The notes below the pieces were generated by a model. The model was not told the DNA's origin. It saw nothing but the letters and a program-made list of their open reading frames with translations, and searched no databases. Below, piece by piece: positions 43,471 to 51,097 of a stretch of DNA of 64,000 bases. Both the position numbers and the translations under genes were made by a program. The DNA is taken from positions 90,734-154,733 of the forward strand of contig JAEWGM010000044.1 of assembly GCA_023388315.1 (NCBI GenBank). Reading direction: 5' to 3'. Within the stretch, counting starts at the first letter, position 1. Each line of letters opens with the position of its first letter. This stretch comes from Bacteroidota bacterium. Lineage in GTDB: Bacteria; Bacteroidota; Bacteroidia; Bacteroidales; Dysgonomonadaceae.

Positions 43471-44175
43471 ATGAAAAAAATTGTATTGCTACTGGCAATG
43501 GTTGCCATGGTTGGCTCAATGAGCGCCCAGGAACTGTCTTTTGGAATTAAAGGCGGAGTAAACATGTCTAACTTTTCCGGAAAAGACGTAAAAGACACCA
43601 AAATGAAATTAGGTTACAACGTGGGCATCGCGGCCGATTATGACTTCGCGCCCAACATGGCTATTCAATCGGGATTGTTCTTTACCACCAAAGGTGCAAA
43701 ACTCTCTTCCGCCAAAATCAATCAAAAATTTGGCGACGCCACCCTCTCAGGAACTGTCGACGCAACGGCAAACGCCATGTATTTGCAATTGCCCGTTCAC
43801 TTCGCTTACAAAATTGATGTGAACCCCGGAACACGCGTAGTGTTGCACGCCGGCCCATACGTGGCTTACGGCGTTGGCGGTAAAAGAAGCGGCAAAGCGA
43901 ATTTGAAAGTTTCAGGCAATGTGCCCGCCGATCAAAAAGCCTTGCTTGATGAGGCAATCAAACAAGCAAATGCATCAACCACCGGTGTGAACACATTCGA
44001 TAAAAAAACGGGCCTCAAACCCTTCGATGCCGGCGTAGGCTTAGGTATTGGGGTAGAATTCGGTTCAATTCTGGTTGATTTAGGTTGGGATATGGGATTG
44101 TTGAATATCTCAAACACAAAAGACGGCAGTTTAAAAAACCAAAACGCCTATTTTTCAGTTGGATATAAGTTCTAA
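43471..44175 (+). CDS. Small outer-membrane beta-barrel protein, paralogue 2
   Basis: A 234-residue homologue of the preceding gene with a signal peptide (about 1-19, GSMSAQ), the shared segment AADYDFAPNMAIQSGLFF, the PGTRVVLHAGPYVAYGVGGK strand pair, and the same SVGYKF end. It carries an extra 30-residue loop (about 147-177, KVSGNVPADQKALLDEAIKQ) that probably extends outside the cell. Tandem duplication with loop divergence is clear; the role is unknown. Confidence 0.88.
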   Translation: MKKIVLLLAMVAMVGSMSAQELSFGIKGGVNMSNFSGKDVKDTKMKLGYNVGIAADYDFAPNMAIQSGLFFTTKGAKLSSAKINQKFGDATLSGTVDATANAMYLQLPVHFAYKIDVNPGTRVVLHAGPYVAYGVGGKRSGKANLKVSGNVPADQKALLDEAIKQANASTTGVNTFDKKTGLKPFDAGVGLGIGVEFGSILVDLGWDMGLLNISNTKDGSLKNQNAYFSVGYKF

Positions 44176-44200
44176 GTGAAATCTTGAAAAATCAATTGGT

Positions 44201-44236
44201 AAAAACACCGTTCGAGAAATTGAACGGTGTTTTTTT
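44201..44236 (+). terminator. Terminator after barrel paralogue 2
   Basis: Arms AAAAACACCGTTC (44201-44213) and GAACGGTGTTTTT (44222-44234) followed by T. It resembles the terminator of paralogue 1, in line with the duplication. Confidence 0.9.
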
Positions 44237-44278
44237 ATTAAAAATCAAATAAGTTATGCTTTCATCAAATATTTTTTC

Positions 44279-44378
44279 TACTTTTGGGCATTACTGCCTA
44301 TTCAAGTTTATTGAGTGTTAATAGAGAGTGCCTCTAAAAACTCCCATTTAAGGCTGCAATGGAGATAAAATTGCAGCC
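44279..44378 (+). promoter_or_regulatory. Upstream region of the GntR-type gene
   Basis: A -7 box TACTTTTG (44279-44286) is followed by a perfect 9-base inverted repeat, GGCTGCAAT (44352-44360) and ATTGCAGCC (44370-44378), in the leader 44 bases before the ATG. The repeat may be an autoregulatory operator or an mRNA hairpin; its sequence differs from the dyads at the susC promoters. Confidence 0.5.
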
Positions 44379-44421
44379 ATAGGGGGGTATATTAGGCGTG
44401 CTCCAATTATAAGGATGAAAA

Positions 44422-45168
44422 ATGCATAATATATTAGATGAAGATTTTTTCAGTAAAATAGGAACAGCTCAACCACTTAGCCAAAAAATAGAACGAAGAA
44501 TAGAGGATTTAATTCGAGAAAAGAAAATACTGCCGGGGCAGAAATTACCTTCCGAATTTGAATTGTGTCAACTTTTCTCCGTCAGCAGAACAGCTTTGCG
44601 CGAAGCGTTAAAACGCTTGAATGCGAGAGGCTTGGTTGAGGTGAAAAAAGGCAGTGGCGTTTATGTAACGCAAATAAAGATTGAAAACATCATTGAATCG
44701 TTAAACTTGTTTTACGATTTAAAATTCGATTCCAATCTTATTCAACAAATCATTGAGGTGCGCAGAATATTTGAGCCGGAAATTGCTAAATTGGCATCGG
44801 TGAATAGAACGCGCGAAGATGTAGAGGTGTTGGAACAAAATATAGAAGACCTGATAAAATGTGATCCCGACAACACCCAGTTGGAGGTGGATATCATTAA
44901 CCGTTTTCATATGAATGTTGCCAAATCCACCAATAATCCCATCATTACCATTAGTATGGAACCGGTTTATTCTCTGGTGCCCAGGTTGAGAAATTTGATT
45001 TTTGCGAATATCGACGGCGAGAAAAAATACACCGTGTCGTTGCAAGTGAAAATTCTTGAGGCAATAAGAAAATCTATCCCCGACGACGCGTATCGCCATT
45101 CGGTTGAGTTGCTCAACAGAAATATGGAGATATACGATAAATACTTTAAAGGAAGAATAATTAGTTGA
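44422..45168 (+). CDS. GntR/FadR-family transcriptional regulator (FCD domain)
   Basis: A 248-residue regulator with an N-terminal winged helix (about 20-85: RIEDLIREKKILPGQKLPSE and FSVSRTALREALKRLNARGLVEVKKGSGVYV) and a C-terminal all-helical FCD ligand domain (about 105-240) that has candidate metal-binding histidines (FHMNVAK, YRHSVELLNRNME). FCD regulators usually repress and respond to sugar acids or small carboxylates. It lies directly upstream of two susC/susD pairs, whose promoters share a TTGTATGACA dyad, so it is the likely regulator of the locus. Confidence 0.92.
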   Translation: MHNILDEDFFSKIGTAQPLSQKIERRIEDLIREKKILPGQKLPSEFELCQLFSVSRTALREALKRLNARGLVEVKKGSGVYVTQIKIENIIESLNLFYDLKFDSNLIQQIIEVRRIFEPEIAKLASVNRTREDVEVLEQNIEDLIKCDPDNTQLEVDIINRFHMNVAKSTNNPIITISMEPVYSLVPRLRNLIFANIDGEKKYTVSLQVKILEAIRKSIPDDAYRHSVELLNRNMEIYDKYFKGRIIS

Positions 45169-45318
45169 TGGAATAGATGTTTCGTGGGTTGAACTTAAAA
45201 ACTGCGGGAATTGCAAAAAGACTTCCGGCTATAATTCATCTCAACCCATGCTTTTTCTATTTCTTTTTTTGCCCCCTTCGCTACAGAAACAACCTGTTTT
45301 GGTCTATGGAAAGCTAAG

Positions 45319-45328
45319 TTGTATGACA
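45319..45328 (+). promoter_or_regulatory. Upstream dyad A (TTGTATGACA), susC 1
   Basis: TTGTATGACA fits the FadR-type pattern TGT-N3-ACA. It lies 164 bases before the -7 box. The matching copy upstream of susC 2 (50771-50780) is at the same distance though the bases between have drifted. Confidence 0.5.
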
Positions 45329-45461
45329 GCTTTATTTATAAAGAAGCAAAGCAAAATCAAACGATACCAACTATCTTATAAATTAAACTATCTTATTTTC
45401 TGTTTTTAAATGTCTGATTGACATTTGATTTGTTAAAATGTTGCTTTTTTTTAAAAAAACA

Positions 45462-45503
45462 TTGAAAGTTGCAAAAAATAAATAACTTTGTGGTGTCATA
45501 CAA
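45462..45503 (+). promoter_or_regulatory. susC 1 promoter with dyad B over the transcription start
   Basis: TTG (45462-45464) and TAACTTTG (45483-45490) are 18 bases apart. The dyad TGTCATACAA (45494-45503), the reverse complement of TTGTATGACA, covers the expected transcription start. A bound repressor here would block polymerase. The leader to the ATG is about 150 bases. Confidence 0.65.
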
Positions 45504-45562
45504 CATACATGTTTCAAATCTAATAAAACAGCGATGAATCAGAATGGAAAGAAAAACGTAGG

Positions 45563-45572
45563 TTGCATGACA
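45563..45572 (+). promoter_or_regulatory. Leader dyad C (TTGCATGACA), susC 1
   Basis: One base off dyad A, lying within the leader about 70 bases after the transcription start. Its counterpart in susC 2 is TTGTATGATA (51016-51025), so each copy has one mismatch at a different position. Confidence 0.4.
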
Positions 45573-45644
45573 TCGAGTAGGCAGTAATCTAACATCAAAA
45601 AACTTAAACATTCTGAGAGAGTAATTAACGATAAAAAAATTAGT

Positions 45645-48600
45645 ATGAGAAAAAAAGTTAATCTGTTATTCTCCATATTCTTATTGAGTATGGGGTTTAC
45701 ATTCGCACAAACCCGGGTAACGGGTAATGTGGTTGACGAATCGGGTGAACCCGTCATTGGCGCATCCATTCAAATTAAAGGAACAGGGCAAGGAACTGTA
45801 ACCGATATTGACGGAAACTTTAACCTAACAGTCCCTTCGGGCTCTAATACCTTGGTTATTTCTTACGTGGGAATGCGCACACAAGAGCTAACAGCATCGC
45901 CAAATATGCGCATTGTGCTGCAAGCTGATACCGAATTACTGGATGAGGTAGTTGTTGTGGGATATGGAACGCAGCGGAAAGTAAACTTAACGGGTGCTGT
46001 TTCAAATGTGAATGTGGATGAAGCGGTTGCCAGTCGTCCGGTCACTGATATTGCCAAGGCGCTGCAAGGTGTTTCACCGGGTTTGACTATCACTAACTCC
46101 TATGGTGGTGTAGGAACCGAATCTACTATTAAACTAAGGGGTTCCGTGGGCTCTATTAATGCCGCCGGAGGAACTTCACCCTTAATATTAGTGGATGGTG
46201 TTGAAGTACCTAGTTTAAACCTCATCAATCCAAGCGATATTGAATCAATCTCTGTGTTGAAAGACGCGGCTTCTTCTTCAATTTACGGTACTAGAGCTGC
46301 ATGGGGAGTTATATTAATCACTACCAAGCAAGGGCAAGATGGCCGAGTAAGAGTAAGTTACTCAAACAATTTTGCATGGAATACACCAACACGGATGGCT
46401 GAGTTAATGTCAACAACGGAAAATGCCGAATACATTTTGAAGGTTGCCAAGAGAATAGACCCTAATAGAAATGTTGTATCGAGCATTGGTTACAGTGTTG
46501 ATCAAACAGCGGTGGAGAAAATGAGAAATTGGGAAGCTCAATATGGAGGGATGTCGCAAGCCGAACTTGGAGAAATGCTGGAAGGAAGAGATTTTGAATT
46601 TAGAGATGGTAAAACTTTCTTTTATCGCTCTTTCGATCCAATTGAGATGTTTACAAAAAAATGGACACCCCAACAAAACCACGATTTCTCTATTTCGGGC
46701 GGAAATAATGTTACCACTTACAACATTGGATTGGGGTATCTTAAACAAGAGGGTGTGATGAAGATAAATACCGATAAGTATGAGCGGTACAATTTAACAT
46801 CGAACACCACAACCAAAATTAAGGATTGGTGGAAAGTAAGAACAAATATTATGTTCACGAGAACTGAAGATAGTGAGCCTTACAGATATACTTCCGGACA
46901 ATACGATGCTTGGTTTTATTTAATGAGATGGCCACGTTGGTATCCTTATACAACCTATCAGGGTAAAGATTTTAGATCTGCGGTAACAGATATAAAACAA
47001 GCAAACAGAGAATCGCTAACCACAAATTATGTGAGAGCGAATTTAGGAACAGAACTAATTCCAATAAAGGATCTTTCAATCAATTTTGACTACACCTTTG
47101 GTCTTTGGAATCAATACCAAAAAAGAAATGGGGGTGTTGTTAACGGATTTGATATGTTTTCTACAGCTCCGTTCGACAACTTTTCGAGCTTGTATAGCTC
47201 TTCGGCAAACCGTGCTGTTCAAACTAGCCGATACACGATTTCAAATATTTTCAAAGCATATGCTACTTACAATTTAGGAATTAATAACGTTCATAACTTC
47301 AAGTTCATTGCAGGTATGGATGCCGAAACTCGTAATCGTATTGGACATTATTCAGAAAGAAGAACCTTGATAGATTTAAACAAACCCGAAATTGCGCTGG
47401 CAACCGGAGAGCAGTTTGTTTCAAGTGTAGCATATAACGAAGACTTCGCCGCTGCAGGTTTTTTTGGACGTATCAACTATGATTACATGCAAAAATATCT
47501 GCTAGAACTAAATGCTAGATATGACGGTTCTTCCAAGTTTCCGGCAGGTAGAAAATGGGCACTGTTCCCTTCGGTATCCGCGGGATGGAGATTGTCGGAA
47601 GAAGCATTTATGGATTGGACAAAACCGGTGCTTTCTAACTTTAAGTTAAGAGGTTCATGGGGGACAATTGGTAATCAAGATGTTGCGTCTAATTCGTTCC
47701 TTTCTACTATGAGTTCGGGCAACTCGGGCTGGGTTGTGAATGGAGAAAATGTTCTTTACTTGGGGTCTCCATCCGTCATATCCGATGCGTTGACGTGGGA
47801 ACGGGTAACAACCTACGATATCGGATTGGATGCCGGATTTTTGGATAACTCCCTTACGTTCGTTTTCGACTGGTATAAAAGAATTACATCCGGTATGCAT
47901 ACTCCCGGAGAAGCGCTTCCTTCCACTTTTGGAGCAACTGCTCCCAGAATCAACTTTGGAGAATTAACAGGAACAGGGTTTGAATTTGGAGTTAACTACA
48001 ATAAGTTGTTCTCTAATGGTTTAGCGCTGGGCCTGAGAGCTTCTCTTTCTAATGTAAAGGAAGTTATCACTAAGTTTAATGAAAGTGATAATAATATTTA
48101 TGCAAATTATCAAGGAAGAGTGCTGGGAGAAATCTGGGGTTACGAAACTGACAGATTATTCCAAGAAAGCGATTTTAATGCCGATGGTACTTTAAAAGAT
48201 GGAATTCCATCGCAAGCATTATTTGAATCCGGTTCGTTTACGTTTGGCCCGGGCGATGTTAAATACAAAGACCTCGATGGCGATGGTAAAATTACCTACG
48301 GTAAGAACACCACCGATGATCATGGCGACTTAAAAGTAATTGGAAATACATTGCCGAAATATGAATACAACTTTGGTATCGATTTAGCCTATAAAGGGTT
48401 TGATATGAGAGCGTTTTTCCAAGGTGTTGGTTCTCGCGACTATTGGGGATATGGTAGTGTTGCCATTCCTTCAGGTGGATCCGGTTACGGTGAAGGTGCT
48501 TTCAAGCATCAATTAGATTACTGGACACCGCAGAATACTAATGCTTTTTATCCAAATCCATCGAATAATGCTTGGCTGAGCAACTCAAATAACTTCTTAA

Positions 48601-48875
48601 GACAGACTCGATACCTTCAAAACATGGCATACCTGAGGTTGAAAAATTTGACCTTCGGTTATATGCTTCCCGAAGCTTGGATGCAAAAAGTGAAATTTCA
48701 AAGCGTAAGAGTATATGTGAGCGGAGAGAACCTTTTTGAATTTGATAAAATGACTATTCCTCTTGATCCCGAAAGCACAAGCTATAAAGTTGGTGTTAGT
48801 GGAGAAACCTGGTCATTCGGAAGAAGTTATCCATTCAACAGAACGCTTTCATTTGGTATGCAAGTTCAATTTTAA
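45645..48875 (+). CDS. SusC/RagA family TonB-linked outer-membrane transporter, 1
   Basis: A 1076-residue outer-membrane importer. Signal peptide about 1-21, then a carboxypeptidase regulatory-like domain (about 23-100), the TonB-box-like DEVVVVGYG (about 104-112), plug domain (about 115-240: GVSPGLTI, ISVLKDAASSSIYGTRA), and a 22-strand barrel ending in MQVQF. With its SusD partner (16 bases downstream) it would take up oligosaccharides. Its first 112 residues are nearly the same as in the second SusC (51098), but the plug and barrel diverge, so the two probably carry different or differently sized substrates. Confidence 0.95.
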   Translation: MRKKVNLLFSIFLLSMGFTFAQTRVTGNVVDESGEPVIGASIQIKGTGQGTVTDIDGNFNLTVPSGSNTLVISYVGMRTQELTASPNMRIVLQADTELLDEVVVVGYGTQRKVNLTGAVSNVNVDEAVASRPVTDIAKALQGVSPGLTITNSYGGVGTESTIKLRGSVGSINAAGGTSPLILVDGVEVPSLNLINPSDIESISVLKDAASSSIYGTRAAWGVILITTKQGQDGRVRVSYSNNFAWNTPTRMAELMSTTENAEYILKVAKRIDPNRNVVSSIGYSVDQTAVEKMRNWEAQYGGMSQAELGEMLEGRDFEFRDGKTFFYRSFDPIEMFTKKWTPQQNHDFSISGGNNVTTYNIGLGYLKQEGVMKINTDKYERYNLTSNTTTKIKDWWKVRTNIMFTRTEDSEPYRYTSGQYDAWFYLMRWPRWYPYTTYQGKDFRSAVTDIKQANRESLTTNYVRANLGTELIPIKDLSINFDYTFGLWNQYQKRNGGVVNGFDMFSTAPFDNFSSLYSSSANRAVQTSRYTISNIFKAYATYNLGINNVHNFKFIAGMDAETRNRIGHYSERRTLIDLNKPEIALATGEQFVSSVAYNEDFAAAGFFGRINYDYMQKYLLELNARYDGSSKFPAGRKWALFPSVSAGWRLSEEAFMDWTKPVLSNFKLRGSWGTIGNQDVASNSFLSTMSSGNSGWVVNGENVLYLGSPSVISDALTWERVTTYDIGLDAGFLDNSLTFVFDWYKRITSGMHTPGEALPSTFGATAPRINFGELTGTGFEFGVNYNKLFSNGLALGLRASLSNVKEVITKFNESDNNIYANYQGRVLGEIWGYETDRLFQESDFNADGTLKDGIPSQALFESGSFTFGPGDVKYKDLDGDGKITYGKNTTDDHGDLKVIGNTLPKYEYNFGIDLAYKGFDMRAFFQGVGSRDYWGYGSVAIPSGGSGYGEGAFKHQLDYWTPQNTNAFYPNPSNNAWLSNSNNFLRQTRYLQNMAYLRLKNLTFGYMLPEAWMQKVKFQSVRVYVSGENLFEFDKMTIPLDPESTSYKVGVSGETWSFGRSYPFNRTLSFGMQVQF

Positions 48876-48890
48876 TTAAATAGAAATAAA

Positions 48891-50669
48891 ATGAAAAATA
48901 GAATATTCAACTTAATTATTGTATCTCTTATTCTGTTTGGATGTGACGATTTTCTTGAGACGAATCCAAAAGATAAAATTACGGATACACCCGAGTTTTG
49001 GAACGACGAATCCAACATACGTACCGTTGTAGTTGGCCTCTATGATCAATATTTTGAAGGATGGAGATCGGGTTGGGCACGCACTGACTGGTATTCCGAG
49101 ACCAACGTTGCCGATTGGAACGATGATAATGCACAAAAAGTAGCAACATTTTTCACTAAAGTGACTCCAACTACAGATGCTACGCACTGGAATTTTAACA
49201 ATTTGCGAAGAGTAAATATTATAATAGACAGAGTGGGGAAAACTACCGACTTAGATGAAGAAACAAAAAACCATTGGCTTGGCGTAGGTAGGTTCTTGAG
49301 AGCTATGGAATACCACAAATTAGTTTCTAAGTTTGGAGACGTGCCTTGGTACGATGCCCCTTTATCGAGTTCTGATGAAGCGGCACTTTATCAAGAAAGA
49401 CAACCCCGCACTATGATTATGGACAAGGTTGCCGAGGATTTAGATTTTGCAGGCAAGAACGTCCGCTTAAGCGATGGGGTGAAGGGATTAACTATTAACA
49501 GAGATATTGTTTGGGCTTATACTTCTAAAATAATGTTATTTGAAGGAACTTGGCAAAAATATAATGAATCAAACAATGAATATGCTAAAAAATACTTGAC
49601 AATTGCCAAAGATGCAGCAGATGCTGTAATAAAATCCAACAGATATTCATTAGCCAGCGATTATAAATCCCTAACTACGTCAATAAGTTTAGCAGGAAAT
49701 CCCGAAGTACTTCTGTATAGAGAATATGCTGAAGGTGTTTTAACACATAGCTTAATGTCTTTCCAAAACACAGAGTTTGAGGCTAATAGTCCATCCCGTA
49801 GTCTAATAGACACCTATCTTACAAAGAATGGGCTGCCCATTCATCAAGATGGAAACACCATGTTTAAAGGCGATAAATGGTTTTTTGATGAAATCGTGGA
49901 TAGAGATCCCCGGTTACACGCTATTATTGATACCGATGGGCTACGATTAGAAGGAGTAAGTACTGTATACGCAACATCCGGCTATTTCACCAACCGATTT
50001 GTGAATGAATCGTTGATTGATTTACCGGGAGGAAAAAGCAGCACCAATATCACAGATGCGCCCGTGATGAAATTGAATGAAGTGCTGATGAACTATATTG
50101 AGGCGGCAGCAGAACTCGCCAGCCTTGGCTCATACACGCTTACGCAGGCGGACTTTGATAAAACTATAAATGTCATCAGAGACAGGCCAAGTACAGCAAT
50201 GCCTCATTTAACACTTGTAGGAAATGATATTTCCGTAAACGGCGTAATAATAAAAGATCCTAAAAAAGATTCGGATGTTTCATCTATACTTTGGGAAATT
50301 CGTAGGGAAAGAAGAACCGAATTGGCCTATGAAGGAATAAGATTCAACGATATCAGAAGATGGGGTAAATTGCATTATGCTGACATGAGCGAGACACCCG
50401 AGGTGAATCTAGGCGCCTGGGTTGATAAAGAAAGATATGTAAAATGGTATAATGATACCTATAAGCCCGAAACGCCTATAACGTTGAAATCCTTAGAGTC
50501 TGTTCATCTCGACAGAGCTGGAAACGCGGGATATATTAAACCCATTCAAGATGATGGTTTGTTGAGGAAATACGCGCAAAAAGATTACCTATATCCAATT
50601 CCTTTAAATCAAATAACATTATATGAAACAAAAGGAGTTAATTTGAAGCAAAACCCAGGTTGGAACTAG
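48891..50669 (+). CDS. SusD/RagB family substrate-binding lipoprotein, 1
   Basis: A 592-residue surface lipoprotein with lipobox ILFGCDDFLE (Cys about residue 18). The helical TPR-rich SusD fold is marked by HWLGVGRFLRAMEYHKLVSKFGDVPWYD (about 124-151), a family hallmark, and the C-terminal ILWEIRRERRTELAYEGIRFNDIRRW. It forms a lid on the SusC barrel and binds glycan. It follows SusC 1 by 15 bases and is followed by a terminator. Confidence 0.95.
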   Translation: MKNRIFNLIIVSLILFGCDDFLETNPKDKITDTPEFWNDESNIRTVVVGLYDQYFEGWRSGWARTDWYSETNVADWNDDNAQKVATFFTKVTPTTDATHWNFNNLRRVNIIIDRVGKTTDLDEETKNHWLGVGRFLRAMEYHKLVSKFGDVPWYDAPLSSSDEAALYQERQPRTMIMDKVAEDLDFAGKNVRLSDGVKGLTINRDIVWAYTSKIMLFEGTWQKYNESNNEYAKKYLTIAKDAADAVIKSNRYSLASDYKSLTTSISLAGNPEVLLYREYAEGVLTHSLMSFQNTEFEANSPSRSLIDTYLTKNGLPIHQDGNTMFKGDKWFFDEIVDRDPRLHAIIDTDGLRLEGVSTVYATSGYFTNRFVNESLIDLPGGKSSTNITDAPVMKLNEVLMNYIEAAAELASLGSYTLTQADFDKTINVIRDRPSTAMPHLTLVGNDISVNGVIIKDPKKDSDVSSILWEIRRERRTELAYEGIRFNDIRRWGKLHYADMSETPEVNLGAWVDKERYVKWYNDTYKPETPITLKSLESVHLDRAGNAGYIKPIQDDGLLRKYAQKDYLYPIPLNQITLYETKGVNLKQNPGWN

Positions 50670-50691
50670 GCAGATATAATTTATATTTTAG

Positions 50692-50726
50692 AAAGAGCGA
50701 TTTCTCCCGAAATTGCTCTTTTTTTT
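50692..50726 (+). terminator. Terminator after susD 1
   Basis: Arms AAAGAGCGATTT (50692-50703) and AAATTGCTCTTT (50710-50721), loop CTCCCG, then a T-run. The hairpin sequence is repeated after the GHL10 gene (59396-59431). Confidence 0.9.
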
Positions 50727-50770
50727 CTTTTCCGTTAAAAAACAATCTGTTTTTATGCATAAAAGTAAAG

Positions 50771-50780
50771 ATGTATGACA
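50771..50780 (+). promoter_or_regulatory. Upstream dyad A' (ATGTATGACA), susC 2
   Basis: Same core TGTATGACA and following AGCTTTATT-type flank as 45319-45328, 165 bases before the -7 box. The first base differs. Confidence 0.5.
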
Positions 50781-50914
50781 GCTTTATTCGGACACGAAAT
50801 GTACAAAACGACTTACATTCAACTGCATTTGAAATTAAACCATCTTATTTTCTGTTTTTAAATGTCTGATTGACATTTGATTTGTTAAAACATTGTTTTT
50901 TTTTCTAAAAACCA

Positions 50915-50956
50915 TTGAAAGTTGCAAAAAAATAATAACTTTGTGGTGTCATACAA
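50915..50956 (+). promoter_or_regulatory. susC 2 promoter with dyad B' over the transcription start
   Basis: TTG (50915-50917) and TAACTTTG (50936-50943), spaced 18, with TGTCATACAA at 50947-50956 at the expected start. The arrangement is identical to susC 1, and the leader is also the same length (ATG 162 bases from the start of the -7 box in both). Confidence 0.65.
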
Positions 50957-51015
50957 CATACATGTTTCAAATCTAATAAAACAGTGACGAATCAGAATGT
51001 AAAGAAAAACGTAGG

Positions 51016-51025
51016 TTGTATGATA
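51016..51025 (+). promoter_or_regulatory. Leader dyad C' (TTGTATGATA), susC 2
   Basis: One mismatch to TTGTATGACA, in the leader at the position equivalent to 45563-45572. Confidence 0.4.
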
Positions 51026-51097
51026 TCGAGTAGGCAGTAATCTAACATCAAAAAACTTAAACATTCTGAGAGAGTAATTAACGATAAAAAAATTAGT

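Larger units (their letters stand above)
45169..45644 (+). other. 476-base regulatory region before susC 1
   Basis: No gene is visible. An inverted repeat, TGGGTTGA (45185-45192) and TCAACCCA (45241-45248), encloses possible inner pairs and may end the regulator transcript. The second half, from 45386, is nearly the same as 50836-51097 upstream of susC 2. Three GntR-like dyads lie at 45319, 45494 and 45563, and a promoter at 45462-45490. Confidence 0.75.
50670..51097 (+). other. 428-base regulatory region before susC 2
   Basis: No gene is visible. A terminator at 50692-50726 ends the first pair. From 50836 to the ATG the sequence is almost the same as 45386-45644. It carries dyads at 50771, 50947 and 51016, and the promoter at 50915-50943. 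Confidence 0.75.

Noticed and set aside
50660..50869. A 69-codon open frame after susD 1
   Set aside because: It spans a terminator and the regulatory region, and its Phe-rich sequence looks like AT-rich non-coding DNA.
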